The notes beneath the pieces were generated by a model. The model had not been told where the DNA came from. It did no database searches and was given only the letters and a program-made list of their open reading frames with translations. A stretch of 64,000 nt of DNA from Massariosphaeria phaeospora. Taxonomy: Eukaryota; Ascomycota; Dothideomycetes; Pleosporales. Location: positions 558,001 through 622,000 of the forward strand of contig JAADJZ010000020.1 of NCBI GenBank assembly GCA_011032825.1, read 5' to 3'. Each line of letters starts with the position of its first letter. Positions within the stretch are counted from its first letter, which is position 1. Position numbers and translations under genes: made by a program. Positions 59,635-64,000 of this stretch are shown one piece after another.

Positions 59635-62600
59635 CTACAGAAAAGCCGGCGTGTCCTCCCTCTGAATCCTCCTCACACTAGTCGGGTTGCTCACATTGAC
59701 CGGGCTGCCTGCGCCACTGCCCGCGGTTCTCTCCCTGAGGAACCGCTCTGCCAGCCGTTGCCCGGGCGTGTTCCTGCCACTGTCACTTGGCTCCTCGTCG
59801 ATGACGCAGTCGATGCCCCTGGGCTCGGCACCGGGGCTCGGTTCCTTGTTCAGCGCCAACGTCGAGCTAGACTGTTTGAGGTGCAGCTGTCGGCGGCGCC
59901 GGGTGCCCTGCTCAGGCGTCGCTGGAGCGCCTTCTGCCCACGGCGACTCCATGATCATGCGGATTGTATCGCCTTCGAACGCGCGGCCGTGCGTTGGTTT
60001 GCGGTTGGGGCTTTCGCCGATGTAGCTTACCCTCTTTCGCGGGCTATCACTGCTGCGACCAGAAAGATTCGACGAACTGGGTATACGACCCGGCGTATTG
60101 GGAGCTCGCAGGTCGAAAGCACTCTTCGGTCTCATTGTGAGCTTCGCTGGCGATATCTGGTGTACCTGTGCACGGATATACGAGCGTTGCGGCGTGGCTA
60201 CAGGGTGCGGCTCTCGCTTTGCATGCTCTACTTCCTCGGCTGATGTGGTGTACTGTGCCAAGCTAGACGGCCGGTGGTTCGTGGAAGATGAGTTGAGAAG
60301 CTGCAGGGACTTGGGCCTTGCCACAGGCGGAGACTGCGTCGGGTTGCGTAGTCTCCTTGTATGCTCTGATCTCGGGGTAGTGTTTTCCTTTTGTCTGTGC
60401 CTGTCACTCCTGGATCCTTCAGTCCGAGATGATCTCCTGTTCGCATCATTGACGGCAGGTGAGGAGAAGTCTGAATACACCTTTGGACTTGGTATTGTCT
60501 TCGAACGAAGGGACGAAGAGCCGCTCTCGGTAGGTGTCGCTGACTTGCGAGACCGGGCGCTGTTGTAACTCGTTCTTCGCCCGGTGTCGATGTGAGGAAA
60601 GCGCTCGTTCATTAGCCTCGCAACTGACGCTGTACTTTCAGGTTGTGAGAGTGAGGAGCGCTCGCTGGGAATTGACGACACCCGCTCTCGACGGTGGAGG
60701 GGACTGGGCCGCGAGGACCTCCTTGGGGCGTCTCGGAGCTCTCCCAGAGATTTGGTCGCAGGCAAAGAGTCTGGCGAGTCTTTTTCATTCTCGACCAAGT
60801 CTTTGAAAGCGGTCTTGACTGTTGGCGTTTCCACTTGGGGAGTCTCTTGACGTGGTGTAGCTACCTCTATCGATTCTCGGATGATTGTTGTGGTATCCTC
60901 CTCCTCTTCGATCTGCGTAAACTCCCGACGATGCCTAGTTGAAGGGATGTACTGCTGCTGCAGAGTAATGTTCTCTTCCGACATGTTTCCAAGCTCGGAC
61001 ACCTCGTGCGAGAGCCATGCTTTCCAATCTCGACTCGACCGCGTCGAATCTAAATCGCGGCGTGGACTCGGGGTTGGGGTGCCAATAACGTAGCTTTTCA
61101 CTGCATGACTGGTGATCACAACCGTCGCTTCACCGCCGTCAGTGTCGGGCCCATCGATGGCCCCATCGAGAGACATGGCGCTGTCATTCGGCTGGATACT
61201 GGCTCCATCTGTGTTACGAGAGTAGACGCTTGGTGATAGCGGCGAGAAGATGGGCTTCGAGCTGGGCGATCGAGGCGGGCTCAAGGACTCTCTAGGCGCA
61301 CAAGTCTCGCTGCGCTGCATCGCCTGAAGCTCTTCAAGGGCGCGTGACACATCTTCTCCATGAGTTGCTAGAGCGCCCTTGGACTGCTTGTGTGCGAATG
61401 TTCGGCGGGCGAAGTTGGTTACATTGAAGGTTCTTTTCGCGGCTGGTTCGAGATGAGGCACATTGCTTTCCTCAAGCGGCGTCTTCCATCGACTGTTGGA
61501 TCGTTCTAGGCGGTGCTCGATCTGCTCCGCCGTTGGTGCAACGGTCGTCTCTGTGTTTGAGTTTCGGGTAGGAGGACGGCTCATAGATAGTTAGTTTGAC
61601 GTGAACCTACTTGATGAGTGATATGGGGAATAATATACTTGTTCTGAGTGATGGCTGGATCATTCATGCAGAGCATACCTTCGCGTGTTCATCCTGAAAT
61701 TGATCGTACCCTCGTGATCGCCCTCTTGAATATCCGAATTAGTCGACGTAGAAGAGGCAGCGGTATTCGGACGTGGGATGCGGACAGTGCCACGGACGCT
61801 AGTGGTTCGGTCCGGCCCGGGAGACGTTGGTTTCTCGGAAGGAGCAACAGCACGAATGGTGGCCTTGATGGGACGACACATCGACTTGACCGATTCTGCT
61901 GCGACGCTGTCTGGACGACGACGCGATACCGATAGCTGGTCACTGCCGATACTGTCACGAAAGTCTTTGTTAGCGTTCGAATGGAGTTCCTTATGCGACA
62001 TGTGGTGCAAGTCCTTGGTTGCGCTGGAAACAAACACGTCGCTGTCTCTGTCGGGAGTGCGCGCCGAGGGACTAGCGTGAGTGTCTCCAGGCTTCGAAGT
62101 GCTGATCTCCTTCATCAAGGCCGAGAAGACTCGCTTTGGGTCGACGGGCGCGGAGACGTCCTCGACAAGACTGTCCATTTCCATTGGCTCACGGAACGCA
62201 GCGAAGCCAGGGATCGGGGGTGGCTTGCGCTTTGGGGACTTGGGTGCGAACATGTGGTCGACCTCGCTGCTAATGCTATCCTTGGCTTCATGGATGACGG
62301 TCAGCCGCTTCATCTCGCGCTGTGTGAGGGTGCCGCCAGCGGAAGAACTGCCCCAGCTGGTGACGCGCGACGTTGCAGGGAGGCTGGCCTCGGCCTCACT
62401 ATGTAGACTTCGATTGCTGCGGATACTGCGAAGACTTCCGCGGGAGGTCGGACGGACCAACGCCGGCCTGCCGCCCTCCAGCGACGGTGTGCGCGATTTG
62501 ACTCGCTGAAGAGTAGCATGATCTGGGCTTGGGATGTCTGGCCGGTGCTGAAGCCGTGAAGGGGGATCCAGTCTACCGGAGTGACCGCCGTAATAGTCGC

Positions 62601-63669
62601 GGCTTGCATCAATCTGCTGCACAGGGAGCGTCGTGGAGTTGTTCGAGGTCCGTCTGAAGACTCTTTTCAGCTTGTTCTTTAGTGAGCCTGAGAACGACCG
62701 CTTCTCCTTCTTGTCCTTCTCCGGCTGGAAATCGCAAAGCGTAACGTCCACTGTGGTGTCGTTGGATATGTACTGGCTCTCGCTCGAGACGGCCCTAGCC
62801 GCCAAGTTGTCCTTCTTCTTGCCTTTGTCTTGCCTCTTCTTGAACGGCGCGAGGAACAGAGACGGCTTGTGCTTGACCTGTCGTTGCTGGAAGCCTTGCA
62901 GGTACTTGTCTCGCGCTTTGTCTACCGTCTCGTCGGGGGCAACGGTGACAGGCAAGCGTGGAGACACAAGAGGCGAGACTGCCACGGTCCGGCTAGCCAC
63001 GAGGCTAGTCGAGAGCGCCGATGAGGGTGCGGTTGAGATAATATCCGGTGCCGGGCTGACGATGACCGGTGGCGTGGTCAGATACTTGGCCGGCGGACGC
63101 GCGATGGGCGAGCCCGTCTGGACACTGCTGGCATAGTACATGGAGCGCGCCTTGCGGATCTGCTGCGACGCTGCTGATGATGTGGGGCCTATCCGCTGCG
63201 GCTTGGGCTGTGAGGTGGGACGGACATTCTCGTTGAACGCAACCAAGGGCTGCGTCGAGGGCGGGCGGTCCAGGGCGGGCGTGGGGTAGAAGGCAGGGAA
63301 TTTCTCCAAGCCCGCTGCTGTCGACGGTCTTGTCTGGCGGCTCACACTCGGCGCCTGCGGGCCTTTCAGCGGATTGAGGGAGCGCAGACTAGACTCGCGC
63401 GGCGGGAAGTGGCTGCCCTGCGAGGTCAGCGACTTGCGGCTGGCATTGCTCTTGCTCCTCGCCACGTCGGAGCTGCGCTTCTTCTGCCGCGGCGAGACGT
63501 CCTGCTCGTGGGCTCGGACGTAGGCTGTGGCGGCGGCAGCTACAGCATGCTGCTGGGCGACGTCAGCGTCGAACGGCTCTGCCACAGAGGGAGCATGGCG
63601 ATGGGCCGTCGACGTGGATTTGGAGCGGCGGAGACGGGTGCCAGCATCGCTCGACGCCCGAGAGAGCAT
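59635..63669 (-). CDS. large, mostly disordered protein of unknown function, 1311 residues
   Basis: Two exons: 63669-61679 and 61579-59635. The 99-bp intron has a GTATGC donor, an ACTAAC branch site and a less usual GAG acceptor at 61580-61582. The join is in phase and removes the stops that separate the two frames, so I treat them as one gene rather than two. The protein is rich in Ser, Arg, Pro and Thr throughout, with many short basic-Ser clusters (RRSKS, RKSLTS, RRSSRPS) typical of phosphorylated disordered proteins. More structured islands are KDWKAWLSHEVSEL-like sequence near residue 850 (DWKAWLSHEVSELGNMSEE) and the tail GQRLAERFLRERTAG..REDTPAFL. No enzymatic motif or membrane segment is visible. 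I do not recognise a characterised orthologue. If the intron call is wrong, these are two adjacent genes. Confidence 0.75.
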
Positions 63670-64000
63670 TGAGAGAGAGGGATAAGACTAGATGGGGGCA
63701 GAAGCGTGATCCGGCCCTGGTGTCTGCAAAAGCGAAGTTCTGCGGACGAGTTGGGGAGGGAATGGCTGCTGGGTGCAGAAGAAGAGTTTGGGGCCAGCAG
63801 AGGCGCCGCGAAGAACAAAGATAGCTGGGGGCAAGAGATCGAACGATACGGCAGCGCGCCTGCCATGATGCAGGCGGTGTCGCTTGCTCGCGGGTGCCTC
63901 TCGCGGGTGCCTCTCGCGGGTGCCGCCTTTGCGCTTTCCTCGCCTGGCGGTGCGGTTGCTGCAGAGGACACCACGACCCGAGCAATGCAACGCATCACTG
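63670..64000. other. upstream region of the disordered-protein gene
   Basis: Promoter and leader side of the minus-strand gene. It contains a 13-bp tandem repeat (listed separately). Open frames here are shadows of GC-rich sequence. Confidence 0.45.
63887..63924. repeat. 13-bp tandem repeat, three copies
   Basis: CTCGCGGGTGCCT is repeated two full times plus 12 bases, about 220 nt upstream of the minus-strand start codon. Confidence 0.8.

Overview
This window reads as nuclear DNA of a filamentous ascomycete (Pezizomycotina; a dothideomycete is my guess, not shown). The grounds are short introns of about 45-110 bp with GT..AG ends and CTAAC-like branch sites, two Zn2Cys6 transcription factors, a fungal rhodopsin-domain membrane protein, DUF6590 proteins and an ATF/CREB-type bZIP factor. 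I see no prokaryotic operons, rRNA, tRNA or CRISPR. Exon models below come from reading splice sites by eye and checking phase.

Layout, left to right. 1-2.8 kb: the 5' end of a small secreted-protein gene (minus, cut by the window edge) and the ribosomal protein eL42 gene. 3.7-17.2 kb: two copies of one module, each a DUF6590 gene on minus facing away from a coiled-coil gene on plus (3671-7508 and 13454-17170), with a cytochrome P450 gene (minus) between them. 19.2-20.5 kb: a rhodopsin-domain membrane protein (minus). 22.1-27.2 kb: an intronless gene for a 1683-residue helical protein of unknown function. 29.5-30.5 kb: a bZIP factor with an AT-hook. 33.2-36.2 kb: an eight-exon Zn2Cys6 factor. 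37.1-38.3 kb: a Ser/Thr kinase broken by a frameshift. 39.0-40.1 kb: a RING-like membrane protein. 41.0-44.8 kb: the cohesin subunit SMC3. 45.2-46.6 kb: a second Zn2Cys6 factor. 47.4-58.1 kb: no genes, but a degenerate hierarchical satellite array with a period of about 200-285 bp. 59.6-63.7 kb: a 1311-residue, mostly disordered protein (minus).

Most genes are unrelated housekeeping or regulatory genes. I see no biosynthetic cluster: the P450 has no synthase or transporter beside it. Two features are unusual enough to follow up. One is the duplicated head-to-head DUF6590/coiled-coil module: both halves were duplicated and retained, and the DUF6590 genes keep all five intron positions and phases, which suggests the two products work together. 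The other is the roughly 10.6-kb satellite, whose first half repeats a TATA-like box, a pyrimidine tract and a short ATG..TAA motif. Smaller oddities are an eL42 protein lacking one zinc-binding cysteine, the kinase frameshift, a possible C-terminal frame break in the second Zn2Cys6 gene, and a twin-hairpin insertion inside the satellite.
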